A stretch of DNA of 64,000 nt, from positions 1 through 64,000 of the forward strand of contig NZ_JABXKP010000106.1 of NCBI RefSeq assembly GCF_017114985.1, given 5' to 3'. Positions 9,063-18,911 of the stretch are shown piece by piece (the stretch's first letter is position 1; the number at the start of each line of letters is the position of its first letter). The notes beneath the pieces are model-generated. The model was not told the DNA's origin and did no database searches. It saw only the letters and a list, made by a program, of their open reading frames with translations. Position numbers and translations under genes: made by a program. Origin of the DNA: Nostoc sp. JL33 (GTDB lineage: Bacteria > Cyanobacteriota > Cyanobacteriia > Cyanobacteriales > Nostocaceae).

Positions 9063-9137
9063 TTAGAAGTTAGGAATTAAGAGTTAGGAATTAAATTTAA
9101 CTCATAACTCATAACTCATAACTCATAACTCATAACT
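9063..9137. repeat. Tandem ATAACTC heptamers
   Basis: At least five head-to-tail ACTCATA units at about 9100-9137, preceded by GTTAGAA/ATTAAGA units of the complementary register. Typical short tandem repeat block of filamentous cyanobacteria. Confidence 0.85.
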
Positions 9138-9179
9138 TTGTTCCCTGACCAAGCCCAGGGATATCAGGACAAAAAAATT

Positions 9180-9728
9180 ATGCCGACAACAAGACTCAAA
9201 AGCTTATATCAAGAGACAATCGTCCCCAAACTGATCAATCAGTTTCAATATACCAACGTTCATCAAGTACCGAAGTTGGTAAAGGTTACGATTAACCGAG
9301 GTTTGGGTGAAGCAGCTCAAAATGCGAAGTCACTAGAGGCATCCATTAACGAAATTGCCTTGGTAACAGGTCAAAAACCAGTGGTGACACGGGCGAAAAA
9401 GGCGATCGCTGGCTTTAAGATTCGTCAAGGTATGCCTGTGGGGATCATGGTTACTCTCAGAGCCGAACGGATGTATGCTTTTTTCGACCGACTAGTTAGC
9501 CTGTCATTACCCAGAATCCGAGATTTTCGTGGCGTTAGCCCTAAAAGCTTTGACGGACGCGGTAACTACACTCTAGGTGTAAGAGAACAGCTAATTTTTC
9601 CAGAAGTCGAATACGACAGCATCGATCAAGTCCGTGGGATGGATATTTCCATCATCACGACAGCAAGAAACGACGAAGAGGGACGCGCCTTACTTAAAGA
9701 ATTAGGAATGCCCTTTCGCGATCAATAA
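9180..9728 (+). CDS. rplE: Large ribosomal subunit protein L5
   Basis: A 182-residue L5 that starts [24 protein letters not shown] and carries [39 protein letters not shown] and the [34 protein letters not shown] block. It binds 5S rRNA. An upstream TTG would add 14 residues, but ATG 9180 gives the family length and follows ATCAGGAC. rpsN (S14), which follows rplE in E. coli, is absent; rpsH follows directly. Confidence 0.96.
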   Translation: MPTTRLKSLYQETIVPKLINQFQYTNVHQVPKLVKVTINRGLGEAAQNAKSLEASINEIALVTGQKPVVTRAKKAIAGFKIRQGMPVGIMVTLRAERMYAFFDRLVSLSLPRIRDFRGVSPKSFDGRGNYTLGVREQLIFPEVEYDSIDQVRGMDISIITTARNDEEGRALLKELGMPFRDQ

Positions 9729-9748
9729 GTTCATCTATAGAGGGAACG

Positions 9749-10150
9749 ATGGCGGCTAACGACACAATTGCAGATATGCTGACGCGCATCCGCAATGCCA
9801 ACCTGGCGCGGCATCAAACTACACAAGTGCCAGCTACAAAAATGACCCGGAGTATTGCCAAAGTACTACGGGAGGAAGGCTTTATTGCTGAAATTGAAGA
9901 AGCAGAAGAAGGGGTAAAACACAATCTGGTGATTTCCCTGAAATACAAGGGTAAAAACCGTCAGCCTCTGATCACCGCCTTAAAGCGAGTGAGTAAGCCT
10001 GGCTTACGTGTTTATTCCAACAGAAAAGAATTACCAAGGGTACTAGGTGGCATTGGCATTGCCATTATTTCTACATCCAGTGGGATTATGACTGACCGCG
10101 AAGCGCGGCGTCAGAACTTGGGTGGCGAAGTGCTTTGTTACGTTTGGTAG
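9749..10150 (+). CDS. rpsH: Small ribosomal subunit protein S8
   Basis: A 133-residue S8 with [28 protein letters not shown] at the start and the C-terminal [26 protein letters not shown]. It binds the central domain of 16S rRNA; in E. coli it is also the translational repressor of the spc operon. GAGGGAAC precedes the ATG. Confidence 0.97.
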   Translation: MAANDTIADMLTRIRNANLARHQTTQVPATKMTRSIAKVLREEGFIAEIEEAEEGVKHNLVISLKYKGKNRQPLITALKRVSKPGLRVYSNRKELPRVLGGIGIAIISTSSGIMTDREARRQNLGGEVLCYVW

Positions 10151-10236
10151 TCATTGGTCATTAGTCATTTGTCATTAGTCATTAGTGAAAGACAAAAGAC
10201 AAAGGACAAAGGACAAATAACAAAGGACAAAAAGTC
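10151..10236. repeat. ATTAGTC / AAAGGAC heptamer block before rplF
   Basis: Runs of GTCATTAGTCATT followed by AAAGACA/AAAGGAC units. The unit AAAGGAC contains a Shine-Dalgarno-like core. Confidence 0.8.
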
Positions 10237-10785
10237 ATGTCTCGTATTGGTAAACGTCCAATTACTATTCCCGCCAAAGTTCAAGTGGCGATCGATGGTA
10301 CGAATATTGTGGTGAAAGGGCCGAAAGGAGAACTTTCTCGCACTCTCACAGCTAATGTCTCAGTCTCCCAAGAGGGAGAAATATTACAGGTAAATCGTCG
10401 GGATGAAACTCGTACCTCAAAGCAGCTGCACGGCTTGAGCCGCACTTTAGTTGCCAACATGGTCGAGGGAGTTTCCCAAGGTTTTCAGCGCCGTTTAGAA
10501 ATTCAAGGTGTTGGTTACCGGGCACAACTTCAAGGGCGTAACCTAGTTTTAAATATGGGTTTCAGCCATCAGGTGCAAATTGTTCCCCCAGATGGAATTC
10601 AGTTTGCAGTAGAAGGTACCACTAACGTCATTGTCAGCGGCTATGACAAAGAAATCGTAGGCAACACAGCCGCAAAAATCCGTGCCGTTCGTCCACCAGA
10701 ACCTTACAAAGGTAAAGGCATTCGCTATGCCGGTGAAGTGGTTAGACGGAAAGCTGGTAAGACTGGTAAGGGTGGTAAGAAGTAA
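10237..10785 (+). CDS. rplF: Large ribosomal subunit protein L6
   Basis: A 182-residue L6 with two repeated domains. It starts [21 protein letters not shown] and ends with the signature [34 protein letters not shown]. It lies near the factor-binding site of the 50S subunit. Only 2 nt separate it from rplR. Confidence 0.97.
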   Translation: MSRIGKRPITIPAKVQVAIDGTNIVVKGPKGELSRTLTANVSVSQEGEILQVNRRDETRTSKQLHGLSRTLVANMVEGVSQGFQRRLEIQGVGYRAQLQGRNLVLNMGFSHQVQIVPPDGIQFAVEGTTNVIVSGYDKEIVGNTAAKIRAVRPPEPYKGKGIRYAGEVVRRKAGKTGKGGKK

Positions 10786-10787
10786 AA

Positions 10788-11150
10788 ATGAAACTTACTC
10801 GTAGAGAATCAAAAAACCGTCGCCATCGACGCGTTCGTGGCAAAGTTATTGGCTCCCCAGAACGTCCGCGTTTAGCGGTATTTCGTTCTAATGAGCATAT
10901 TTATGCCCAGTTAATTGATGATACTCAGCATCAAACTATAGTGGCAGCATCGACTGTAGAACCAGAGTTGAAATCTAGTTTAACCTCATGTGCAAACCGC
11001 GACGCATCGGTGCAAGTTGGTAAGCTGATCGCAGTGCGATCGCTAGAAAAAGGCATCACCAAAGTAGTCTTTGATCGCGGTGGTAACTTATATCATGGTC
11101 GTGTCAAAGCACTAGCTGATGCAGCACGCGAAGCTGGTTTAGATTTCTAA
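10788..11150 (+). CDS. rplR: Large ribosomal subunit protein L18
   Basis: A 120-residue L18 with a basic N-terminus ([19 protein letters not shown]) and the [19 protein letters not shown]...[26 protein letters not shown] pattern. It binds 5S rRNA together with L5. The gene is followed by an 87-nt composite repeat before rpsE. Confidence 0.97.
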   Translation: MKLTRRESKNRRHRRVRGKVIGSPERPRLAVFRSNEHIYAQLIDDTQHQTIVAASTVEPELKSSLTSCANRDASVQVGKLIAVRSLEKGITKVVFDRGGNLYHGRVKALADAAREAGLDF

Positions 11151-11207
11151 AGTCATTGGTCATTAGTCATTAGTCATTGGATAAATGACAAAAGACAAAT
11201 GACAACT

Positions 11208-11294
11208 GACCCTTCGGGTGACGCTCCTACGTCGCTATCGCTTCGCTAACGCCAGTTACTCATGCGGGAAACCCCCAAGACCGCACTGGCTCAC
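11208..11294. repeat. Composite repeat, short form (GACCCTTCGGGTGACGC...CCGCACTGGCTCAC)
   Basis: Starts GACCCTTCGGGTGACGCTCC and ends AGACCGCACTGGCTCAC. Longer relatives occur at 11902-12123 (same orientation) and 17902-18013 (opposite orientation). The three share both ends but differ by internal insertions. Confidence 0.85.
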
Positions 11295-11320
11295 AAATGA
11301 CGTTCACCAGAGCATAAATT

Positions 11321-11848
11321 ATGGCAACAGAGCGTAAAAGTAGAACAAAGCGTGCCAAAAAAGAAGAAACCACTTGGCAAGAGCGGGTAATCCAAATCCG
11401 ACGCGTGAGTAAAGTGGTCAAAGGTGGTAAAAAACTCAGCTTCCGAGCGATCGTTGTCGTCGGTAACGAACGCGGTCAAGTTGGTGTCGGAGTAGGCAAA
11501 GCCTCAGATGTAATTGGCGCCGTCAAAAAAGGCGTAGCCGACGGCAAAAAACACCTCATTGATATCCCAATCACCAAATCCAACTCCATCCCCCATCCCA
11601 TTGATGGTGTAGGTGGCGGTGCAAAGGTGATTATGCGTCCAGCCTCACCTGGTACTGGGGTAATTGCTGGTGGAGCTGTACGAACTGTGTTGGAATTGGC
11701 AGGAGTTCGTAACGTCTTAGCCAAGCAACTTGGCTCCAACAATCCGCTCAATAATGCTAGAGCCGCAGTCAATGCCTTATCTACACTGCGTACTCTTTCT
11801 GAGGTCGCCGAAGATCGCGGTATTCCTATTCAAAATCTCTACATCTAA
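11321..11848 (+). CDS. rpsE: Small ribosomal subunit protein S5
   Basis: A 175-residue S5 with [31 protein letters not shown] in the double-stranded RNA-binding domain and the conserved [23 protein letters not shown] helix. It sits near the mRNA entry and helps set decoding accuracy. rpmD (L30), which follows rpsE in E. coli, is absent; instead a 222-nt composite repeat leads to rplO. Confidence 0.97.
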   Translation: MATERKSRTKRAKKEETTWQERVIQIRRVSKVVKGGKKLSFRAIVVVGNERGQVGVGVGKASDVIGAVKKGVADGKKHLIDIPITKSNSIPHPIDGVGGGAKVIMRPASPGTGVIAGGAVRTVLELAGVRNVLAKQLGSNNPLNNARAAVNALSTLRTLSEVAEDRGIPIQNLYI

Positions 11849-11901
11849 GTGGTCATTTGTCTGTAGTCCCTAGTCCTTTGCTCTTAGCTATGACGACAAA
11901 T

Positions 11902-12123
11902 GACCCTTTGGGTGATACTCCTACGTCGCTACTGCTTCTCTAAAAGACGTGCAAGGGACGCTAACGCCAGTTGCTCATGAGGTGAAACCCCCAGACGCTC
12001 GTAAGCGTTGCGTTAGGGACTGTGCGTAGCGTCTGACTCGCTCTTTGTGGCGCTATCGCTTTTAGCCTCTCCCCAACTCCAAAAGACGCTCCTTCGCGTT
12101 GGGAGAAGACCGCACTGGCTCAC
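11902..12123. repeat. Composite repeat, long form with nested insertions
   Basis: Same ends as the 87-nt copy at 11208-11294, but expanded to about 222 nt by inner modules that include GTGCGTAGCGTCTGACTCGC and TTAGCCTCTCCCCAACTCC. It fills the rpsE-rplO gap. Confidence 0.8.
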
Positions 12124-12136
12124 AAACGACAAATGA

Positions 12137-12179
12137 CGCCACTTGCTACAAGCCGGGAAACCCGTCCAACGCAGTGGCT
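12137..12179. repeat. CGCCACTTGC...AACGCAGTGGC hairpin repeat
   Basis: Arms GCCACT/AGTGGC with a central CCGGGAAACCCG stem. It sits directly after the long composite repeat and differs from the copy at 1373-1416 mainly in the central stem. Confidence 0.8.
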
Positions 12180-12216
12180 TACAAATGACAAACGACAAAT
12201 GACAACTTGATAACTT

Positions 12217-12660
12217 ATGAGACTCCATGATGTTAAGCCCCAAAAAGGCTCAAAGAAACGCAAGAAGCGTGTAGCTAGAGGTATTTCTGCCGGTCAAGGT
12301 GCTAGTGCTGGTCTAGGTATGCGAGGTCAAAAATCTCGTTCTGGTAGTGGTACTCGACCAGGTTTTGAAGGTGGTCAACAGCCATTGTACCGCCGCTTGC
12401 CTAAGCTGAAGGGCTTTCCGATTGTGAATCAGAAGATTTACACTACGATTAATGTAGAGAAGCTAGCCTCCCTTCCCGCTAATACGGAAGTAACTTTGAC
12501 CTCCTTGAAAGCGGCAGGTATCCTGACTGCTGTCAAGGGACCATTGAAAATTTTAGGTAACGGGGAATTGAGCACTCCGCTCAAGGTACAAGCGGCAGCT
12601 TTCACAGGTACAGCTCGGAGCAAAATTGAGGCAGCTGGGGGGAGTTGTGAAGTCTTATGA
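12217..12660 (+). CDS. rplO: Large ribosomal subunit protein L15
   Basis: A 147-residue L15 with the Gly-rich extended N-terminus ([46 protein letters not shown]) that threads into 23S rRNA and a globular C-terminal half ending AAGGSCEVL. The ATG follows a heptamer/repeat zone. secY follows after 74 nt, as in nearly all bacteria. Confidence 0.97.
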   Translation: MRLHDVKPQKGSKKRKKRVARGISAGQGASAGLGMRGQKSRSGSGTRPGFEGGQQPLYRRLPKLKGFPIVNQKIYTTINVEKLASLPANTEVTLTSLKAAGILTAVKGPLKILGNGELSTPLKVQAAAFTGTARSKIEAAGGSCEVL

Positions 12661-12734
12661 GTGAGCCGGAACAGCGCACTTAAATGCAAGCCAACTCGCT
12701 GTCAGCGCCTGGTTCACTATAAAGGTAGCACTCT

Positions 12735-14048
12735 ATGATCAGTCGAGATAAAGCCCCAACGGCTCAAGAAACTTTTATGCAGATGGCACAAGCAGCCGGG
12801 CTTAGAGGTAGGCTGCTTGTCACTGTCGGTATTTTAATTTTGGTTCGCCTGGGTATCTTTTTGCCCATACCAGGAATTAATCGAGAACGGTTTCATGAAG
12901 CCATTTCGGGAAATAATTCCGTATTCGGTTTATTGGATATATTTTCAGGACGCGGACTTTCAACTTTAGGCGTCTTTGCTTTAGGGATTTTGCCCTTCAT
13001 TAATGCGTCTATTATTATCCAATTACTCACTGCGGCAATTCCATCTTTAGAAAATTTACAGAAAAATGAAGGCGAAGCGGGTCGGCGGAAAATATCGCAA
13101 ATTACCCGCTATGTAACTGTATGTTGGGCAATTATTCAAAGTACAGCTTTCTCGGCATTATTCCTCCAGCAATTTGCCTTAAACCCAGGCCCAATCTTCG
13201 TTGCTGAAACGGCGATCGCTCTGACTGCTGGTTCCATGTTCGTAATGTGGGCATCAGAACTAATTACAGAACGTGGAATTGGAAATGGAGCATCCTTGTT
13301 GATTTTTGTCAACATTGTTGCGTCATTACCAAAAGCTTTAGGCGATACTATCGACTTGGTGCAAGTCGGCGGTCGGGAAACAGTTGGCCGCGTGATAGTA
13401 CTGATCTTAGTTTTCCTGGCAACCATTGTTGGTATTGTGGTTGTGCAGGAAGGAATGCGCCGCATCCCGATTATTTCGGCTCGTCGCCAAGTAGGTCGTC
13501 GAGTTTTGGCAGAGCAACGTAGCTTTTTACCCTTGCGGCTAAATCAAGGCGGCGTAATGCCAATTATTTTTGCCGCGGCCATCCTCAGTTTGCCACTGCT
13601 GATAGCCAATTTCGCCAAGAATGCCGAATTGGCAAATATAATTAACACTTATCTCAGTCCAAGCGGTTCTAGCTCCTGGGTGTATGCTTTGGTCTACATG
13701 ATTTCGATCATTTTCTTCAGCTACTTCTATTCTTCGTTGATTCTCAACCCAGTAGATGTGGCGCAGAACTTGAAGAAAATGGGTTCTAGTATTCCTGGCA
13801 TTCGTCCCGGTAAGGCAACTAGCGAGTATATTGAGCGGGTGTCAAACCGACTCACTTTTTTGGGTGCGATCTTTTTGGGACTGGTTGCTATTATCCCAAC
13901 CGGTGTGGAAAGTGCTTTAGGTGTACCCACCTTTAAAGGACTGGGTGCTACCTCTCTGTTAATTCTAGTTGGTGTGGCGATTGATACGGCAAGACAAATC
14001 CAAACTTACGTGATCTCTCAGCGCTATGAAGGAATGGTGAAACAATAG
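12735..14048 (+). CDS. secY: Preprotein translocase channel subunit SecY
   Basis: A 437-residue membrane protein with ten hydrophobic helices. Recognisable parts are the plug/TM2 region ([29 protein letters not shown]), [19 protein letters not shown] in the cytoplasmic loop and the C-terminal [11 protein letters not shown]. SecY forms the protein-conducting pore of plasma and thylakoid membranes with SecE and SecG; secG is at 32042-32275. The stop overlaps the adk start by one base (TAGTG). Confidence 0.97.
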   Translation: MISRDKAPTAQETFMQMAQAAGLRGRLLVTVGILILVRLGIFLPIPGINRERFHEAISGNNSVFGLLDIFSGRGLSTLGVFALGILPFINASIIIQLLTAAIPSLENLQKNEGEAGRRKISQITRYVTVCWAIIQSTAFSALFLQQFALNPGPIFVAETAIALTAGSMFVMWASELITERGIGNGASLLIFVNIVASLPKALGDTIDLVQVGGRETVGRVIVLILVFLATIVGIVVVQEGMRRIPIISARRQVGRRVLAEQRSFLPLRLNQGGVMPIIFAAAILSLPLLIANFAKNAELANIINTYLSPSGSSSWVYALVYMISIIFFSYFYSSLILNPVDVAQNLKKMGSSIPGIRPGKATSEYIERVSNRLTFLGAIFLGLVAIIPTGVESALGVPTFKGLGATSLLILVGVAIDTARQIQTYVISQRYEGMVKQ

Positions 14049-14602
14049 TGACGCGACTAATCTTCTTGGGACCGCCTGGAGCTGGTAAAGGAACACAAGC
14101 TCAAACGTTGGCTGAACACTTGAATATTCCCCATATTTCTACTGGTGAAATATTAAGACAAGCCATGAAAGAGCAAACTCATTTGGGAATCAAGGCTCAA
14201 AACTATGTAAATAGCGGTGAGTTAGTACCCGATCAGCTAGTGCAGGACTTGGTACAGGAGCGCCTCAGTCAACCAGATGCAAAAAATGGTTGGATTCTTG
14301 ATGGTTTTCCCCGGAAAGTGACGCAAGCGGCTTTTTTAGAAGAATTGCTGCAAACAATACATCAGAGTGGCGAAAGGGTAGTCAATCTAGATGCACCTGA
14401 TGAAGTTGTGATCGCACGTTTGCTAGCTAGAGGACGAAAAGATGATACCGAAGAGGTGATTCGTCGTCGATTAGAAGTGTACCGCTCTGAAACTGCACCC
14501 TTAATTGATTATTACGGCGATCGCCAAAAACTCCTAACAGTAAATGGCAATCAGTCCCAAGAAGATGTCACTGGTGAACTCCAAAAGGTAATCGCTTCCT
14601 GA
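14048..14602 (+). CDS. adk: Adenylate kinase
   Basis: A 184-residue short-type adenylate kinase, interconverting ATP + AMP and 2 ADP. It has the P-loop [11 protein letters not shown] at residues 7-17, the AMP-binding [11 protein letters not shown] and [11 protein letters not shown] segments, and the short LID region [19 protein letters not shown], without the long zinc-type LID. Start GTG 14048 overlaps the secY stop, so translation is coupled, an arrangement conserved in many bacteria. Confidence 0.96.
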   Translation: MTRLIFLGPPGAGKGTQAQTLAEHLNIPHISTGEILRQAMKEQTHLGIKAQNYVNSGELVPDQLVQDLVQERLSQPDAKNGWILDGFPRKVTQAAFLEELLQTIHQSGERVVNLDAPDEVVIARLLARGRKDDTEEVIRRRLEVYRSETAPLIDYYGDRQKLLTVNGNQSQEDVTGELQKVIAS

Positions 14603-14771
14603 AAAGCAAGGGGAGTAGAGAATTCACCACTCACCACTCCCCCTACCAAGAAGCAGATCAATTTTAGCTAAGATATATTAATAAACTGTTGATATTTTTC
14701 TTAAAATGTGTTTGTTTGCAGATGAAGTGCTGCAACTGAACAAAAGATTGTTGAGTTGAGGAAAAAACAAA

Positions 14772-14996
14772 TTGTCTAAACAAGATTTGATTGAAATGGA
14801 AGGCACGGTTACAGAGTCTTTGCCCAATGCGATGTTTCGCGTTGACTTGGACAATGGCTTTAACGTGCTGGCACATATTTCCGGCAAGATTCGCCGCAAT
14901 TATATCAAGATTTTGCCCGGCGATCGCGTCAAGGTAGAGTTAACCCCCTACGATTTGAGTAAAGGCAGAATTACCTATCGACTACGAAAGAAGTAA
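14772..14996 (+). CDS. infA: Translation initiation factor IF-1
   Basis: A 74-residue OB-fold protein: [44 protein letters not shown]...[18 protein letters not shown], the IF-1 consensus throughout. It occupies the A site of the 30S subunit during initiation. The start is TTG 14772, since no ATG or GTG lies at the right distance, and GAGGAAAA at 14757-14764 gives a good ribosome binding site. The weak start codon may keep expression low. Confidence 0.95.
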   Translation: MSKQDLIEMEGTVTESLPNAMFRVDLDNGFNVLAHISGKIRRNYIKILPGDRVKVELTPYDLSKGRITYRLRKK

Positions 14997-15113
14997 GTAT
15001 ATGTAGAGAATTATACCATAAAACCATTTTCTTGACTGTTTACTAGTCAATTAACTGGATTAATTTCCCTAGAAATGCTATGATTTTATATTTGGAGTCA
15101 AAGAATAAAAGGC

Positions 15114-15227
15114 ATGAAAGTTAGAGCCTCAGTCAAGAAAATCTGTGAAAAATGTAACGTGATCAAACGTCGTGGTCGCGTCATGGTGATATGCGTGAAC
15201 CCCAAGCACAAGCAACGTCAAGGATAA
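15114..15227 (+). CDS. rpmJ: Large ribosomal subunit protein L36
   Basis: A 37-residue protein, [20 protein letters not shown] followed by [17 protein letters not shown]. Zinc ligands C11, C14, C27 and H32 are all present, so this is the zinc-binding form. L36 is a late-assembling 50S protein. It stands between infA and rpsM, as in most bacteria. Its last 15 codons form one arm of a long inverted repeat with the DNA downstream. Confidence 0.95.
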   Translation: MKVRASVKKICEKCNVIKRRGRVMVICVNPKHKQRQG

Positions 15228-15269
15228 CGCTCTTACCAACAGAGCCAGCTGTAACACGCATATCATCAT
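15183..15269. other. Long inverted repeat spanning the rpmJ 3' end
   Basis: 15183-15197 (ATGGTGATATGCGTG) pairs with 15255-15269 (CACGCATATCATCAT): 15 base pairs with one G-T. The 57-nt loop holds a second hairpin, GCTCT-7-AGAGC (15229-15245). There is no T tract, so it is not an ordinary terminator; it might slow decay or ribosomes at the end of rpmJ. Confidence 0.6.
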
Positions 15270-15347
15270 TAAAACAAAACGAAAAGACGCGATTAATCAC
15301 GTTTTTCTAACCAACAGTAATTGCGAGAACAATAGGGAGAGTTCATT

Positions 15348-15728
15348 GTGGCACGTATTGCCGGAGTAGACCTTCCACGCGATAAGCGCGTCGAGATCGG
15401 TCTGACTTACATCTACGGAATTGGGTTATCACGCTCTCAAGAAATTATAGCGGCTACTGGTGTGAACCCAGACACCCGCGTTAAGGACTTAAGTGATACC
15501 GATGTGACAGCCCTGCGAGGGGAAATAGAAAGCAACTATCAAGTTGAAGGCGACTTGCGGCGCTTGGAGTCTTTGAACATCAAGCGCTTAGTTGACATTG
15601 GTACCTACAGAGGGCGTCGTCATCGCATGGGCTTACCAGTCAGAGGCCAAAGAACTCGCACAAATGCCAGAACCCGTCGAGGAAGAAGGCAGACAGTGGC
15701 TGGGAAGAAGAAGGCTCCAGGGAAATAA
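15348..15728 (+). CDS. rpsM: Small ribosomal subunit protein S13
   Basis: A 126-residue S13 with [26 protein letters not shown], a helix-hairpin-helix region and the signature [26 protein letters not shown] that contacts the P-site tRNA. GTG start at 15348, preceded by TAGGGAGAG. It begins the alpha-operon part of the cluster. Confidence 0.97.
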   Translation: MARIAGVDLPRDKRVEIGLTYIYGIGLSRSQEIIAATGVNPDTRVKDLSDTDVTALRGEIESNYQVEGDLRRLESLNIKRLVDIGTYRGRRHRMGLPVRGQRTRTNARTRRGRRQTVAGKKKAPGK

Positions 15729-15782
15729 TTTTGCAACGCTTGCTAATCCGAGCAAGTTTTACCTTAAATCAACTAAACAAGT

Positions 15783-16178
15783 ATGGCGAGACAACCAACT
15801 AAAAAATCCGGGAGCAAGAAGCAGAAACGGAATGTACCCAGTGGGATGGCCTACATCCAGTCTACTTTCAACAATAGCATTGTCACCATTACCGATCAAA
15901 ATGGAGATGTCATCTCCTGGGCTAGTGCTGGTTCTAGCGGTTTTAAGGGAGCAAAAAAGGGAACTCCCTTTGCAGCGCAAACCGCAGCTGAAAGTGCAGC
16001 CCGTCGAGCTATTGATCAAGGAATGCGCCAAATTGAGGTAATGGTCAGTGGGCCAGGAGCAGGTAGAGAAACCGCTATCCGGGCACTTCAAGGAGCAGGA
16101 CTGGAAATTACACTGATTCGGGATATTACCCCGATTCCTCACAATGGTTGTCGTCCACCCAAGCGCCGTCGAGTTTAA
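15783..16178 (+). CDS. rpsK: Small ribosomal subunit protein S11
   Basis: A 131-residue S11 with [46 protein letters not shown] and the C-terminal [16 protein letters not shown]. It lies on the 30S platform near the E-site mRNA. rpsD, which follows rpsK in E. coli, is not here; rpoA comes next after a 385-nt gap with repeats. Confidence 0.97.
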
Positions 16179-16563
16179 ACACCAAGACTTGGGCAGTGAG
16201 GACGAAAAGTTACAGCCAGCAATGACCGCTTGGGCGTCTAACGTGCAAAGTGTCATTGGGTGAAAGCTTGGGCGACCAGAAGCGTGTCAGATTTTCCCGC
16301 CGGGAAAGCTGTTCAACTTCCGGCTACCCAAAATATATTAATCAATTTTGGATTTTAGATTTGCGATTTTAGATTGAACCCGACTACAAGGGTGCGGGGC
16401 TTCGTGGATTTTAAGTTGATGATTTAAAATTTGTTGTGCCTACAAGAGGCGGAGCATGAACCAAAGAAGCAGAATCCAAAATCCAAAATCCAAAATTGGC
16501 AATCAATTCAGGAGGCAATTGATTTGTCTGCTAGCAGCACCTTAGAAAAAGGGAGGCTCATCC
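16179..16563. other. rpsK-rpoA intergenic region with inverted heptamer blocks
   Basis: No gene seen. 16340-16376 carries TTTTAGATT-type units and 16475-16500 carries AATCCAAAATCC-type units in the complementary register, so the transcript could fold on itself. It ends with GGGAGGCTC just before the rpoA GTG, a strong ribosome binding site. Whether a separate rpoA promoter exists here cannot be read. Confidence 0.6.
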
Positions 16564-17511
16564 GTGGCGCAGTTTCAAATTGAATGTGTAGAGTCGAATA
16601 CCGAGGAAAGCCGGAACCATTACAGTAAATTTGTTTTGGAACCTCTAGATCGCGGTCAAGGAACAACTGTTGGCAACGCACTGCGGCGGGTTTTACTGTC
16701 TAATCTAGAAGGTACAGCAGTAACAGCAGTGCGGATTGCAGGCGTTTCACATGAGTTCGCCACAGTTCCGGGCGTGCGGGAAGATGTGCTGGAAATCCTC
16801 ATGAAAATGAAGGAAGTTATCCTGAAAAACTATTCTTCGCAGCCCCAGATTGGTAGATTACTCGTTAGCGGTCCAACAACAATCACTGCGGCGCATTTTG
16901 ATTTGCCCAGTGAAGTAGAAGTCATCGATCCGACCCAGTATGTAGCCACCATCGCTGAGGGTGGAAAGCTGGAAATGGAATTTCGGATCGAGAAAGGCAA
17001 AGGCTATCGCACCGTTGAGCGAGGACGTGAGGAAGCCACATCGTTGGATTTTCTCCAAATCGACTCGATATTTATGCCGGTGCGAAAAGTCAACTACAGT
17101 GTTGAAGAATCTCGTGGGGAAGGCTTGATTCCAAAAGACCGACTACTGTTGGAAGTTTGGACAAATGGTAGTATTTCCCCCCAGGAAGCACTATCTTCGG
17201 CCGCGGCAATCTTGGTAGATTTATTCAACCCGTTGAAAGACATCTCCCTAGAACCAACAGACACAGGTTCGGATATTCCAGACGACCCAACTGCCCAGAT
17301 ACCCATCGAAGAGTTACAACTTTCTGTGCGGGCATATAACTGTCTCAAACGGGCACAAGTTAACTCTGTGGCAGATTTGTTGGATTATACCCAAGAAGAC
17401 CTCTTAGAAATTAAGAACTTTGGGCAGAAGTCAGCAGAAGAGGTTGTGGAAGCTTTGCAGCGACGCTTGGGTATCACCCTGCCAATGGAAAGAGGCTCTA
17501 AACACCCTTAA
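16564..17511 (+). CDS. rpoA: RNA polymerase alpha subunit
   Basis: A 315-residue alpha subunit. The N-terminal dimerisation domain (about 1-230) has the GQGTTVGNALRRVLLSNLEGTAVTAVRIAGV signature; a short acidic linker follows (EPTDTGSDIPDDPTAQIP); the C-terminal domain (about 245-315) has LSVRAYNCLKRAQVNSVADLLDYTQEDLLEIKNFGQKSAEEVVEAL, which binds UP elements and activators. Start GTG 16564 with GGGAGG upstream. rplQ follows after 32 nt, the usual order. Confidence 0.97.
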   Translation: MAQFQIECVESNTEESRNHYSKFVLEPLDRGQGTTVGNALRRVLLSNLEGTAVTAVRIAGVSHEFATVPGVREDVLEILMKMKEVILKNYSSQPQIGRLLVSGPTTITAAHFDLPSEVEVIDPTQYVATIAEGGKLEMEFRIEKGKGYRTVERGREEATSLDFLQIDSIFMPVRKVNYSVEESRGEGLIPKDRLLLEVWTNGSISPQEALSSAAAILVDLFNPLKDISLEPTDTGSDIPDDPTAQIPIEELQLSVRAYNCLKRAQVNSVADLLDYTQEDLLEIKNFGQKSAEEVVEALQRRLGITLPMERGSKHP

Positions 17512-17543
17512 GAAAAACCGTTCATAATTCATAGTGCATAATT

Positions 17544-17894
17544 ATGCGTCACCGTTGTCGCGTCAAAAAACTCAGTAAACCAGCCGATCAACGCCGTGCT
17601 TTACTGCGATCGCTCGCCACCGAGCTGATCCGTCATGGTAAGATCACCACCACTTTAATTAGAGCGAAAGTTCTCCGAAGTGAAGTGGAAAAAATGATTA
17701 CCCTAGCCAAAAATGGCTCCTTATCAGCACGCCGGGAAGCTCTTGGCTATATCTTCGACAAACAACTGGTTCACGCTCTATTTGAGCAAGCTCCGACTCG
17801 ATATGGTAGTCGTCAGGGCGGTTATACCCGCATCCTGCATACCGTACCGCGTCGGGGTGATAATGCAAAAATGGCAATAATTGAATTGGTTTAA
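17544..17894 (+). CDS. rplQ: Large ribosomal subunit protein L17
   Basis: A 116-residue L17: [45 protein letters not shown], then a helical middle and the [25 protein letters not shown] end. It lies near the tunnel exit opposite L23. A 112-nt composite repeat separates it from truA. Confidence 0.97.
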   Translation: MRHRCRVKKLSKPADQRRALLRSLATELIRHGKITTTLIRAKVLRSEVEKMITLAKNGSLSARREALGYIFDKQLVHALFEQAPTRYGSRQGGYTRILHTVPRRGDNAKMAIIELV

Positions 17895-17901
17895 GTCATT
17901 A

Positions 17902-18013
17902 GTGAGCCAGTGCGGTCTTCTCCCAAAGGGAGAGGCTAGCGCCAAGGGGGTTTCCCCCATGAGTAAGTGGCGTTAGCGAAGCGATAGCGACGTAGGAGCG
18001 TCACCCGAAGGGT
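17902..18013. repeat. Composite repeat, intermediate form, inverted
   Basis: Reverse complement starts GACCCTTCGGGTGACGCTCC and ends ACCGCACTGGCTCAC, so it is the same element as at 11208-11294 in opposite orientation, with an extra 25-nt internal piece (TAGCCTCTCCCTTTGGGAGA). Confidence 0.85.
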
Positions 18014-18050
18014 CATTGACTCTTGACCAATGACAAAGGACGAAATCTGT

Positions 18051-18911
18051 ATGTTAGAAAGCCACCAGCCTACACAAACTCATCGAGTAGCCTTGGTAAT
18101 CCAATACCTGGGCACTCATTTTCATGGCTGGCAACGGCAAAAAAAACAGCGGACAGTCCAAGAAGAGATAGAAACAGCGCTCGCTACTATTCTTGGGCAT
18201 CATGTGACACTACACGGTGCCGGACGAACCGATTCTGGAGTTCACGCTGCTGCTCAAGTAGCCCATTTTGAAGCAACGGGTTTAATTCCGCCTCACAAGT
18301 GGGCAACAATCCTAAATAGCTATCTGCCGTCAGATATATTAATCAGGGCTTCAGCTAGTGTAGATAACCGTTGGCACGCTCGCTTTAGTGCAGCCTATCG
18401 ACGGTATCGCTACACAATATACACTGAAGATCGACTTAACTTGTTTGTAAGACCCTTCAGTTGGCATTATTATTATGCACCCCTGGATGAATCTTTAATT
18501 GAAGCTGCCCTGAAACCTCTCTTGGGAAAGCATCACTTAGCTGCTTTTCACCGTGCAGGCTCAAAGCGATCGCATTCTTGGGTAGAGGTGCAAGCAGCAG
18601 AGTGTCGTCGCAGTGGGCCATTTATCCATATTGAAATACAGGCAGATGGATTTTTGTATGGCATGGTACGGCTGTTGGTAGGGATGCTGGTACAAGTAGG
18701 TTCTGAACAACGAACACTTTCTAGCTTCACCGAACTCTGGAAAGAACAACGCCGGGAAGAAGTGAAATATGCCGCACCGCCTCAAGGCTTGTGCTTGTTG
18801 CGAGTCGGCTATCCAGATTTTCCCTTTCCAAAAGAGATTTGGTACGACAGCTTGCCAAAGTTCGTCACTAGTCAAGAGTCATTAGTCATTGGTCAGTATA
18901 GACGCGATTAA
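18051..18911 (+). CDS. truA: tRNA pseudouridine(38-40) synthase TruA
   Basis: A 286-residue TruA with IQYLGTHFHGWQRQ, the catalytic motif GAGRTDSGVHA (Asp nucleophile), FHRAGSKRSHSW and the RNA-binding FIHIEIQADGFLYGMVRLLVG. It converts U38-U40 of the anticodon arm to pseudouridine. The start ATG 18051 follows AAAGGA at 18035-18040; an earlier ATG at 18030 reads from the heptamer repeat. The last 14 residues (TSQESLVIGQYRRD) are coded by repeats, and the TAA stop lies at the centre of a 28-nt palindrome, so the native C-terminus has probably been replaced by repeat DNA. Confidence 0.94.
   Translation: MLESHQPTQTHRVALVIQYLGTHFHGWQRQKKQRTVQEEIETALATILGHHVTLHGAGRTDSGVHAAAQVAHFEATGLIPPHKWATILNSYLPSDILIRASASVDNRWHARFSAAYRRYRYTIYTEDRLNLFVRPFSWHYYYAPLDESLIEAALKPLLGKHHLAAFHRAGSKRSHSWVEVQAAECRRSGPFIHIEIQADGFLYGMVRLLVGMLVQVGSEQRTLSSFTELWKEQRREEVKYAAPPQGLCLLRVGYPDFPFPKEIWYDSLPKFVTSQESLVIGQYRRD

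Noticed and set aside
15224-15269. Possible tRNA gene on the minus strand after rpmJ
   Set aside because: Only a D-arm-like hairpin is present; there is no anticodon arm, T arm or paired acceptor stem in register.
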